NCBI RefSeq assembly: GCF_000143415.4 | Contig: NW_003314314.1 | Span: 1,175,443-1,239,442 of the forward strand | Direction of reading: 5' to 3' | DNA length: 64,000 nt | Source: Selaginella moellendorffii | Taxonomy: Eukaryota > Streptophyta > Lycopodiopsida > Selaginellales > Selaginellaceae | Part shown: piece by piece, positions 55,892-64,000 of the stretch | Layout: each line of letters opens with the position of its first letter | Position numbering within the stretch: the first letter of the stretch is position 1 | The notes under the pieces: model-generated | Told to the model about the DNA's origin: nothing | Databases searched by the model: none | Seen by the model: only the letters and a program-made list of their open reading frames with translations | Program-made: the position numbers and the translations under genes

Positions 55892-56688
55892 CGCCGATAA
55901 GTATGACCAACTTCATCACACGCCCAGCAACGAACGTCACGGCCACGACCACGTCCTCGCCCTTGTCCTTGGACTCGAGTAGCAGCAGCATCAACCTCCA
56001 TGGGAACAGGACCATCACTCATAGGAAGTGGAGCTGAAGGACGTGTAGCAAGAAGTGGAAGAGGTGACGTCTCATAACGTTGTGCCAAGCGAAGAGCATC
56101 GTCAAGAGTGGCAGGAGCAAGTGCATGCACAAGTCCGACAAGATCTTGACGAAGTGCTGGCCACAGCATTCCTAGCTTGATCCGCTCCGACATATTTGGC
56201 TCCGCACGAAGCAAAAGACTTCGGAAACGAACGCCAAATTGCATCACCGACTCAGATGGCCCTTGGCGAAGACGATGCAATTGTTGGAAGGCATCATCAC
56301 AATCGTCGGCGTGTCCAAAAGTGCGTTTGAAGACGTCCGGAAGAACACTCCAATCGCCACGAGTAGCTACGCTCAATCCATTGTACCACTGCAATGCCGT
56401 CCCTTGGAGACATGTGGGGAACTCACGCAAACGTCGAGCATCATCCCAAGAATGATATGTGGCAATCACCGTGAAGTGATCGAACCAATGGTACACATCA
56501 TCCCCAGGATTCCCACGAAAGAACTCCAGCCGAACGTGAGGATTGGCACCAAAAGCAGGAGGAGTTGTACCATGTGCCGTGAACGCCGCCATCAACTGAG
56601 TTTGATTGTGCAATTGCAAGCGCATAGCATCAAGCAATTGAACCAACTGCTGCTCTAGAGTCAAAGGAGGAGATTGCGGATCGGCCAT
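55756..56688 (-). CDS. family A Gag polyprotein
   Basis: 310 residues from a true ATG (56686-56688) to TAA 55756-55758. Capsid region: RLEFFRGNPGDDVYHWFDHF, LQGTALQWYNGL, FQQLHRLRQGPSESVMQFGV and SERIKLGMLWPALRQD. A basic GRGRGRGRD stretch precedes one zinc knuckle, CWACDEVGHTYRRC, near residue 255. It forms the capsid of the replicating particle. Complete and apparently functional, unlike its partner in copy 1. Confidence 0.93.
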   Translation of the reverse strand: MADPQSPPLTLEQQLVQLLDAMRLQLHNQTQLMAAFTAHGTTPPAFGANPHVRLEFFRGNPGDDVYHWFDHFTVIATYHSWDDARRLREFPTCLQGTALQWYNGLSVATRGDWSVLPDVFKRTFGHADDCDDAFQQLHRLRQGPSESVMQFGVRFRSLLLRAEPNMSERIKLGMLWPALRQDLVGLVHALAPATLDDALRLAQRYETSPLPLLATRPSAPLPMSDGPVPMEVDAAATRVQGQGRGRGRGRDVRCWACDEVGHTYRRCRRFPDWRPPFPGWRPWRQQRPVGAAAVEGLDPEVHSGNEESRE

Positions 56689-56904
56689 GAAGATGAATGA
56701 AAAAGAAAGAGCAAAAGAAAAGAAATGACAAAAAGCTGGAAAGAAATGGTAGATCTAGACAATGCAAAAAGCTAGATCTAAACTAAAATCCTGAAAGGAA
56801 AGAACAAAAGAAAGGAAATGGAAAAAGCTAGATCTAGACAATGCAAAAGCTAGATCTAAACTGAAATCCCAAATCCAAGCACTCCCCAGGGACAATCAAA
56901 GGTG

Positions 56905-56920
56905 CCCCTCATCTCCACCA
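56905..56920 (-). other. primer-binding site of family A
   Basis: Minus strand TGGTGGAGATGAGGGG, one base inside the 5' LTR; also in copy 1. It begins TGG, as needed to pair with a tRNA CCA end, but is not the initiator Met type used by the other elements here. Confidence 0.75.
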
Positions 56921-56921
56921 A

Positions 56922-57097
56922 TGTGAGTGCATGGAATATGGAAAGGGAATACAGAAATGTGCATATATCAATTAGCCCAAAAACCCTAGCTTATATACAG
57001 GAGCGAGTGGTCCGGATTGAAACCAATCCAATGGCTACCAAAATCCACTACGCTAATATTAGTATACGGCATCGTAGCCGTACACTTGGTCCTCACA
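56922..57097 (-). repeat. LTR (5' LTR of family A copy 2)
   Basis: TGTGAGTGCATGG...GGTCCTCACA, partner of 52084-52259. Confidence 0.95.
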
Positions 57098-57101
57098 ATG
57101 T

Positions 57102-58250
57102 GAGTTTTAGTCATATGTTTTTTGTTATTATTATATTTGAGTGTACGTAAAGTAACACTTTATTAAGTGGAAAATTTGTAGTGTTGAATGAATCATCAAG
57201 TGATAATATTGTTTTATCAATAATATAGTTTTCAAATATAAAAAAAGTTAGTTACCAAACCGCAAACTCTAAATGACTCATCTCACCATGGGATTTCATA
57301 GTGAACAATTCCATTTATAAAAGATCCAAAACTTCAATCAACAATCAGATTTTTAAATGTGATATAATGTTATTAGTTATATTATTATGTTCTGATGTGT
57401 GTTGGTGATAGAGTCAATTGTAGAAGGGATTTTTAATATAAATATTATATTATATTTAACTATTTATGTTATCATTATGCTTATGTTAAAAATTACAATT
57501 ATGATTACAACTCTGTGAAATTACTAAAACAGAAGGAATAAACACGATGCTCCCAGTGTAGCTGAGACTTTAGTCACTAATTTTCATTGCTCCCAGCATT
57601 GATAATGTTATACTATATTAAATATAGTAAAATAAGCAAAATATAATAATATTATTATTTCTGTGCTACATCTAAATTTATAAAAATACTAATACTTTTT
57701 ACAATCTATGCTTTTCGATATGGCCTGACTAGTATGTTCTATGTTTTAAACTTGGATCTGGAACACCAACTACTGCCTGAGAAGTGCCAAGAAGAGGAGA
57801 AAGGATGCCAATTTCTCTTATGAACTTGGTAGAGTCAAGTATATCAAGGAAGTCATAATATCAAGAAAAAGAGATTAAACTAAATCATAGTTATATTATA
57901 AACTTTCAGTTTATAGTTTAGCTAGAAATTAATATACATATACTTTTATAAAGTATAATATCATTCACTTAGTTTAGAAGATGTTTAAATAGTTCATAAT
58001 AATGAAAAAAATGAGGTTTTTTTTTTATCATCATCTTGATTTTAACCAATTTCAATGATGGTATCCTCCTTATTTAAAGTTGCCATTTTTGGCATTGATG
58101 CCATATATTCCATTATAGTTTTCAATTTTACTTATGGCAGATACTCACAATCTGAGCATTCAAATCTATAATGCTTGATATGGATGGCTAGGATCATTGG
58201 CAAAACATTGGCCCCATTTGAATTTTGCCTCTTTGTAGTTTTTAGAGTAA
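57102..58250. other. AT-rich block, right part, no gene
   Basis: Continuation of the low-GC region beyond the family A insertion. No coding frame or RNA gene seen. Confidence 0.55.
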
Positions 58251-58255
58251 ACCAC

Positions 58256-58488
58256 TATTAGGGGCCAACTTTGACCACATGGTCAACATCGGTCAAAAGG
58301 AGGCTCAAGGATATATGAAGGCATGTTAGGGTGGGGGACTTAACCTACGCTAGGGCTCACAGTGGAGCGGTGGCACAATAGAGTTTTTGAGGTAGCTCGG
58401 GGGTGGTTAGGTGGTGAGGAACCTCAAGAGGTGGTGTAGTATAATCTAGGGTGACTAGATCTCTGTTTTTTTGCGTCAGATCATAACA
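58256..58488 (+). repeat. Y 5' LTR
   Basis: Starts TATTAGGGGCCAAC (TG mutated to TA) and ends AGATCATAACA. Confidence 0.93.
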
Positions 58489-58513
58489 TTGGTATCAGAG
58501 GAGTTCATTGCGA

Positions 58514-59535
58514 TGGCTGACCAAGCTGAATGCTGGAATCTTATTGTCAATGGTGGTGCCAACGAAGCTGCAGAGATTTGGACCATTCAAGATGTGATTC
58601 ACGAGTTATGAGCCTTTAATCGAAATCAACAAGAGATGCAAGACGAGATGCATGGTATGATGGATACCATGCGTAGGCATGTTGAGGCACTTGAGGTTGG
58701 ATGGGGTAGCGCTCCAAGTAAGCCTTTTTTGGTAGATCGACTCAAGATTCCAACCTTTTCCAGTGATGGTGGTGTGGACAAGTGTCTCACTTGGCTAGCC
58801 AATGTGAAGAAGCTTTTAGTTGCTAGGGGAACTCCAGATGTAGAGGCTTTAGTGGTTATTCCAATGGTTTTGCGTGATGCGGGTCTTCGATGGTGGAATT
58901 GGCTTGAGGAGTCTCATGTTGCGGATAAAAAACCACTAGTGTCTACCATGGATGAGTTTGAGGCTGCTTTCTGTTTACGTTTTGCCCCTCATTATGACGT
59001 GGAGAATGCTCGTACAGAACTTTGACATTTCTAGAAAGGGAAAATGACACTTGGGGACTATATTGAGAAGTTTACTCACTTGATTAGTCGTGTTCCAATA
59101 AAGGATCCAGATCCAAACAAATCCTACTTCATTGATGGCCTACATAGTGAGAGCATGTAGCAACATTTGTGTCATTCTCAGCCTACAAAGAGTTTGGAGG
59201 ATCTTTAATGCGGCTTATTGACTTGACAATGATAAGCACAAGTATCGCAAGCGTTCGCGGAGTCCTTTTGTCGAGAATCGTCATGATGATCGCTGTGGAC
59301 ACAAGGATGGGAACAAGCATCACAAGTTGAAGTCAGTGGTGACTACTTCGGATGCAAAGGGGTCCAAGAAGCAGAAATTCTTTGTAAAGAATTATAGACA
59401 GGGTTATTATCATTGCGGTGAACTTGGACACTACAAGATTGATTGTTTGCAGTTGAAGAATAAGCAGCAGGACAAGAAGAATGGCCAATCTTCTTCTCAC
59501 GGTAAGTCAGATACTAAAAAGTTGCAAACTTTGTA
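58514..59535 (+). pseudogene. Y gag
   Basis: ATG 58514 gives MADQAECWNLIVNGGANEAA, then a stop near 58608. The capsid frame at 58636-59025 reads LKIPTFSSDGGVDKCLTWLA, LRDAGLRWWNWLEESH and FEAAFCLRFAPHYDVENART. After more stops it continues to the nucleocapsid (59327-59535), where the knuckle reads YYHCGELGHYKIDC; the first Cys has become Tyr, a one-base G-to-A change. Not functional. Confidence 0.85.
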
Positions 59536-59608
59536 GCGTGAGGATGACGAGAACGACCATTCCGGTCAGAGGAAGAGACTTTCAATCGTTGCTCATTAGC
59601 TCAATTAT

Positions 59609-60328
59609 GTGTGGAACAAGATGGAGCTCGAGGATACACGTGAATCAACTTTAATGCTGGAGGGCATGTTCTGTGGCGATCCAGTGCGGATTTTACTGGA
59701 TAATGGGAGCGATGACAACTTTGTTTCGGCAAAGTTTGTTGCGGAGCATGGCCTAGTCACACGCGGAGTTCTTCCATACATAATGGAAGGTGTAGCTACC
59801 TCTACTCAGCATTTTGATGCTTGTGTCAAAGGGCTGGAATTGTTGGTTGGCAAAACCACACTTGTGGAGACTTTTTATCTCGTGGATATCCATCGTATGG
59901 ATCTCATTCTTGGGATGCCATGGTTAGTGAAGGTGGATCCAGAGATAAAGTGGAGTATTAAGCATATCTTGCTAGAGTATGGTGGCGTTAAAGATGTGTG
60001 GTTTGGCGAGGGTGTTCAACCACCAGTTGTTATGCTCTCTGCTACATCTTTGAAGTGGGCTTGTCGTAATAGAAAAGCACTTTCAAGTTACTTACTGTTT
60101 GTTCGTGACTTGGGGGCCCAAGGCACGTGTGGGGAAGAAGCAGCAATACGGGATGTACTTGACGAGTTTTCTGATGTTTTTCCATCTGAACTTCCTCATG
60201 GGTTGCCTCCGTTACGAGGTGTGGAGCATGGGATTACATTGGAGCAGGGGATTACATTGGAGCAGGGGACACGGCCAATTTACCAACGTCCATTTCGGTT
60301 AAGTTATGCGGAGGAGCAACAAGTTTAA
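59609..60328 (+). pseudogene. Y protease region and RT start
   Basis: A 239-codon frame. The protease active site reads ILLDNGSDDNFVSAKF, with Asn where Thr or Ser is needed in D-T/S-G, so the enzyme is probably dead. DLILGMPWL is the second conserved block. The frame continues through EFSDVFPSELPHGLPPLRGV into the RT N-terminus, with a 15-nt tandem duplication (GITLEQ twice) near 60232, and ends at a TAA just before the RT palm. Confidence 0.85.
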
Positions 60329-61236
60329 CGACAAGTCAAGGAGGTACTTGAGTTTGGATTTATTCAGCCATGTAAGTCCCTGTTTGGTACTCTGGTCTTG
60401 CTTGTGAAGAAGAAGGATGGTTCAATGTGGATGTGTATTGACTACCGTGCTTTGAACAAAAAGACAATGAAGGATAAGATGCCAATGCCACATGTGGATG
60501 ATATCCTAGACAAGCTTGGTGAAGCACGAGTGTTTACCAAGATTGATCTGAGGAGTGGATATCATCAGATTGCAATGGATGATGCATCTATTTCCAAGAT
60601 GGCATTTAACACTAGCTTCAGACATTTTGAGTTTATAGTTATAATGTTTGGTTTGACGAATGCACCAGCCATATTTACTCAGTTGATGACAGAGGTATTT
60701 AGGCGTTATCTTCATGAGTTTGTGGAGATTTTCTTGGACGATCTTCTTGTTTTTAGCAAGAATATGGAGGAGCATAAGGTGCATTTACGCAAGGTTCTTT
60801 TGTTATTCCAAGACAACAAACTTTATGCGAAGAAGAGCAAATGTGAATTTGCAAAGTTGGAGGTGGAATATCTAGGCCATATTGTGACAGTGTCAAGACG
60901 GATCCAAGGAAGGTGGCTGTGGTGGAAAACTGGCCCACACCAACTACAGTAGCCGAGTTGCGCAGTTTTCTTGGTATGGCTAGTTACTACCAATGTTTCC
61001 AGCATAAGTTTGCCAAGGTGGCTATTCCTTTGACGCGGTTGTTACGCAAGAATGTGCCATTCGAGTGAAAGCAGCCACAAGAGGAGAGTTTTGTGGCGCT
61101 GAAACGATTGTTGAGCAAGACTCTAGTGTTTCACATTGCTAATCCATCGAAACCTTATGAAGTGACATGCGATGCGAGTGGTTATGCATTGGGAGGATTT
61201 CTCATGCAAGAGGGACAGCCTATTGCATATGAGAGT
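60329..61236 (+). pseudogene. Y reverse transcriptase and RNase H start
   Basis: [60 protein letters not shown] and EIFLDDLLVFSKNMEEH (FLDD). A short deletion at about 60890 (IVTVSRRIQGR instead of the IVTSKGVKTDP of the chimera) shifts the frame. RNase H starts CDASGYALGGFLMQEGQPIA and stops at TGA YES*TLN, a stop shared with the chimera. Confidence 0.88.
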
Positions 61237-61338
61237 TGAACTTTAAATTCCGTGGAGCAACACTATTCCACATATGAGGAAGAGTTACTCTCTATTGTTC
61301 ATACTGTGTAGACGTGGCGGCATTATCTTTATGGTGCA

Positions 61339-62800
61339 GTGTTCGTGGTGTTCACAGATCATAAACCACTTGTGTATCTTTTCATACAGAAGGAGTTGAA
61401 CATTAGGCAAGCTCGTTGGATGGTTAAACTTGTAGAGTTTGGGGAGTTTCCTATTGAGCATTGTCTGGGAAAATCAAATGTGGTGGCAGATGCTTTATTT
61501 TGTGTTTATTATGTGACAACGTTACAAACACAATTTTGTCATCATTTGAGTAAAGGGGTCAGCGAGTTTGGGCAGTTGGTTGAGCATGCTCAGGCTCAGG
61601 ATGCTAAAGTGGCCTCTTTGCGAGACCAGATGGAAGCCCCTTTCTCATTGGTGGATGGGATTCTCTACTATAATGGCCGTGTATATTTGCCACGGGTGGA
61701 TGTGTTAATTACTCAAGTTTTATTCCAGTATCATGATCGTCCAAAGGCCGGTCATTTTGGGGGGAAGAAGACGCATGAGTTGATTAAGTGCAACTTTTAT
61801 TGGAGGAATATAAAGGTTGATATCCTCAAGTATTGTAAATCATGCGAGCTTTGTCAGCGAGTTAAGGTGCCATAGGAGAAGCCAGAGGGACTTTTGCAAC
61901 CTTTACTTATTCCTCAGAGCCATTGGTGTAGTATCTCTATGGACTTCATCACTTGTTTGCCACAAACATAGAGGCAAAAGGAGCAAGTATGGGTCATAAT
62001 GGATTGGTTGACGAAGTATGTGCGGTTTTTGGCTCTTCGGAAGACTGTCATTGCCTCAGACTTGGTTGTGGTTTACTTGGAGAAGGTTTTTCCTGATTTT
62101 GGTTTGCCAAAGGACATCATTAATGATTGAGATTCAAAGTTCACTAGTGGATTTTGGAAAAGCTTTGCAAAGGCTATGCAAGTGACTTCGAAACTCTTGA
62201 GTAGAGATCATCCTCAGACGGATGGGCAAACCGAGCATGTGAATTAGGTGGTGGAGGATATGCTACGTTGTAGCATTGGTCAAAGGCAAGGACAGTGGGA
62301 TTTATATATTCCATTAGTGCAATTTGCTTACAACAATAGCCAATATAGTGGAACCAAACTAAGTCCTTACTTTGCCATGTTTGGAAGGCATCCTCGAATA
62401 GTAGTGGAGTTGGGATTGCATTTGAGTAAGGACGTTCAAGATAAACTTGATTCTGAGGCGACTGATCTAGCCACAAAACTTGATGAGATTCTGGTGGTGT
62501 GCAAATGGAATTTGCAAGCAGCTGAGCATAGAGCGGAGAAGTTTACCAATGAGCATTGCCAATTCCGGGAATATAAGGTGGGTGATCTCGTCTTTGTACG
62601 AGTGATCTTTCCGTTAAGTGAGCGGTGGAACACCTTAGTGCCTTTACGGACAGGGAAGAGTGATAAACTTTCCTATCGACATGCTGGTCCATATGAAGTG
62701 CTGGAGCGCATTGGTAAAGCGGCTTATCGGGTGCGGCTGCCAGCTAGGGTGAAAATTCATCCGGTATTTTATGTTAGCTAGTAGAAAGGTGTACTATCTC
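61339..62800 (+). pseudogene. Y RNase H end and integrase
   Basis: DHKPLVYLFIQKELNIRQAR, then the integrase zinc region (HFGGKKTHELIKCNFYWRN, KSCELCQRVK), TAG after VKVP, and the core with MDFITCLPQT, IIND*DSKFTSGF (the Asp survives, but a stop replaces the Arg codon) and HPQTDGQTEHVN. The C-terminal part (62248-62781) reads VEDMLRCSIGQRQGQWDLYI and GPYEVLERIGKAAYRVRLPA. More damaged than the same region in the chimera. Confidence 0.88.
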
Positions 62801-62936
62801 GGAGTGATGGGCCCAATGCCTCCTTGATGTATACGGCTATGGAAGATGGACCAGGAGCTTGAGCAGGGTTCTGCAAAAAGGGTGATCACTAGTACAACTC
62901 GTCCTTGGGACAAGGACTTTGTTGGGCGGAAAGAAT

Positions 62937-63169
62937 TGTTAGGTGCCAACTTTGACCACATGGTCAACATCGGTCAAAGGGAGGCTCAAGGATATATCAA
63001 GGCATGTTAGGGTGGGGGACTTAACCTACCCTAGGGCTCACAGTGGAGTTGCGGCGCAATAGAGCTTTTGAGATAGCTTGGGGGTGGTTGGGTGGTGAGG
63101 AACCTCAAGAGGTGGCTTAGCATAGTCTAGGGCAACTAGATCTTTGTCTTTTTGTGCCGGATCATAACA
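62937..63169 (+). repeat. Y 3' LTR
   Basis: TGTTAGGTGCCAAC...GGATCATAACA, preceded by GGGCGGAAAGAAT (polypurine tract). Confidence 0.93.
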
Positions 63170-63174
63170 ACCAC

Positions 63175-64000
63175 TGCTTCCCATTATTTCATGCCAGAAA
63201 CACCATCTTTTGTAACGATCTAAGATGCATTGTTCTATTTTTAAGATCTATTTGCTATTTTTATTTCCTCATTCCCAATCTATTGTCATGGCAATTGATT
63301 TGCTATAGTTTTATTGCTTTCAAAGGTTTTATTCAGTAGAAATGTTACATATCTGAATGAAAAGAAGGAGGAAAAATTGAAAGAAGATGAGTTACAGGTG
63401 AAGGATAAAAGAAGACCGCAGAGATCTGATGGCCTTGTGCAAGATCTGTCAGCTTATGACATTTTTAAGAAATTGGGGTGAAAATATTTTCCTCCAAAGA
63501 TTCAAGAGGACAACTCTCTTCTTTGTGGCTGAGATCCAGGAACAAACCTTAGATATTTCTGATGCCCAAGCAGTGTCCACGCCTCAGACTTGCCTCTCCT
63601 AGTGTAAATTGACTTATCACAAGGAGTGAATCCTGCTTTGAAGTCACTGCCTCTACTGGATGAAACTCAAAGACAAGAAGACACTCAAAGGTAGGCTTGC
63701 CAAGTACATTGTAGAGGTTGTTCTCATCATAGGTCTTTGGAGGACATGCCTAACTTTTATGACCATGGACCAAACCATGAGAACAGCATGATCATCAGTC
63801 CTAAAAATGTCATTCACAAAATCCATAGCAGTGCAGGTTATATTAAATTTAAAGAAAAAGTACTTATAATGGCAGTCTCCAAAGACATACACAGCTAGCT
63901 GAGTGCTTGCAATTTAGTGATACTTGCAGGCTTCTCTAAACTCAAGATAAGGGAGATCACAACCCGTGAGCAAGAACACTAAAGGCCTACCTGATTGTTA
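63175..64000. other. right flank, nothing firm
   Basis: Host sequence right of Y. A basic, Lys/Glu-rich frame at about 63340-63480 (EKKEEKLKEDELQVKDKRRP, then LSAYDIFKKLG) could be an exon but has no clear splice borders. No other feature seen. Confidence 0.35.

Larger units (their letters stand above)
52084..57097 (-). mobile_element. Ty3/gypsy LTR retrotransposon, family A, young copy 2
   Basis: 5014 bp in minus orientation with 176-bp LTRs that differ at only about four positions, and a 4-bp ATGT flanking duplication (52080-52083, 57098-57101). Gag and Pol frames are long and nearly intact. It interrupts the AT-rich block. Confidence 0.95.
58256..63169 (+). mobile_element. element Y: full-length decayed Ty3/gypsy retrotransposon
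   Basis: 4914 bp, two 233-bp LTRs and perfect ACCAC duplications (58251-58255, 63170-63174). Primer site TTGGTATCAGAG at 58489. Order is gag, protease, RT, RNase H, integrase; no chromodomain seen. Many transition-type stops. Confidence 0.95.

Overview
This is plant nuclear DNA, most likely from a lycophyte such as Selaginella. The evidence is very short spliceosomal introns (46-91 nt), Ty3/gypsy elements primed mostly by initiator Met tRNA, plant-type SDR and ALDH genes, and a plant telomere-like motif. The species is inferred, not proven. Most of the window is layered transposable elements. The only convincing intact host gene is a three-exon coiled-coil gene on the minus strand (9642-13295).

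Layout. 1-3.8 kb: host sequence with three candidate exons; two of them meet tail to tail with overlapping stop codons at 2028-2031. 3.8-8.8 kb: an old, CpG-depleted minus-strand Ty3/gypsy element (family A). 9.6-13.3 kb: the coiled-coil gene. 14.3-18.15 kb: broken host genes, namely a duplicated fragment, an alpha/beta-hydrolase 5' part joined to a TIC32-like short-chain dehydrogenase 3' part, and a truncated aldehyde dehydrogenase.

18.5-49.6 kb: a nest of elements at least three deep. The outermost element V (TSD GCGGA) is non-autonomous. Its 5' LTR is split by chromovirus Z (19011-35676, TSD TCAAG). Z's RNase H is split by W (23143-32294, TSD AAGGA), a coding-free LARD. V's interior also holds a DNA transposon with 24-bp terminal inverted repeats (36926-44408, TSD TTA) and a chimeric retroelement (45318-48434, TSD TTTGC). 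Removing each insert restores a continuous host element.

49.6-58.3 kb: a very AT-rich block with a nested 84-bp palindrome and a roughly 680-bp foldback. It is interrupted by a young copy of family A (52084-57097) with nearly intact gag and pol. 58.26-63.17 kb: a decayed full-length Ty3/gypsy element Y (TSD ACCAC), whose RT-to-LTR segment is the part carried by the chimeric element. 63.2-64 kb: nothing firm.

How parts relate. W and Z share LTR motifs and a 3' noncoding segment, so W probably uses enzymes of a Z-like chromovirus. The chimera pairs a miniature LTR element (X) with Y pol. The DNA transposon carries two divergent gene units whose introns and spacers are studded with about eleven copies of a roughly 22-bp GGCC-centred palindrome; this is the least familiar feature of the window.
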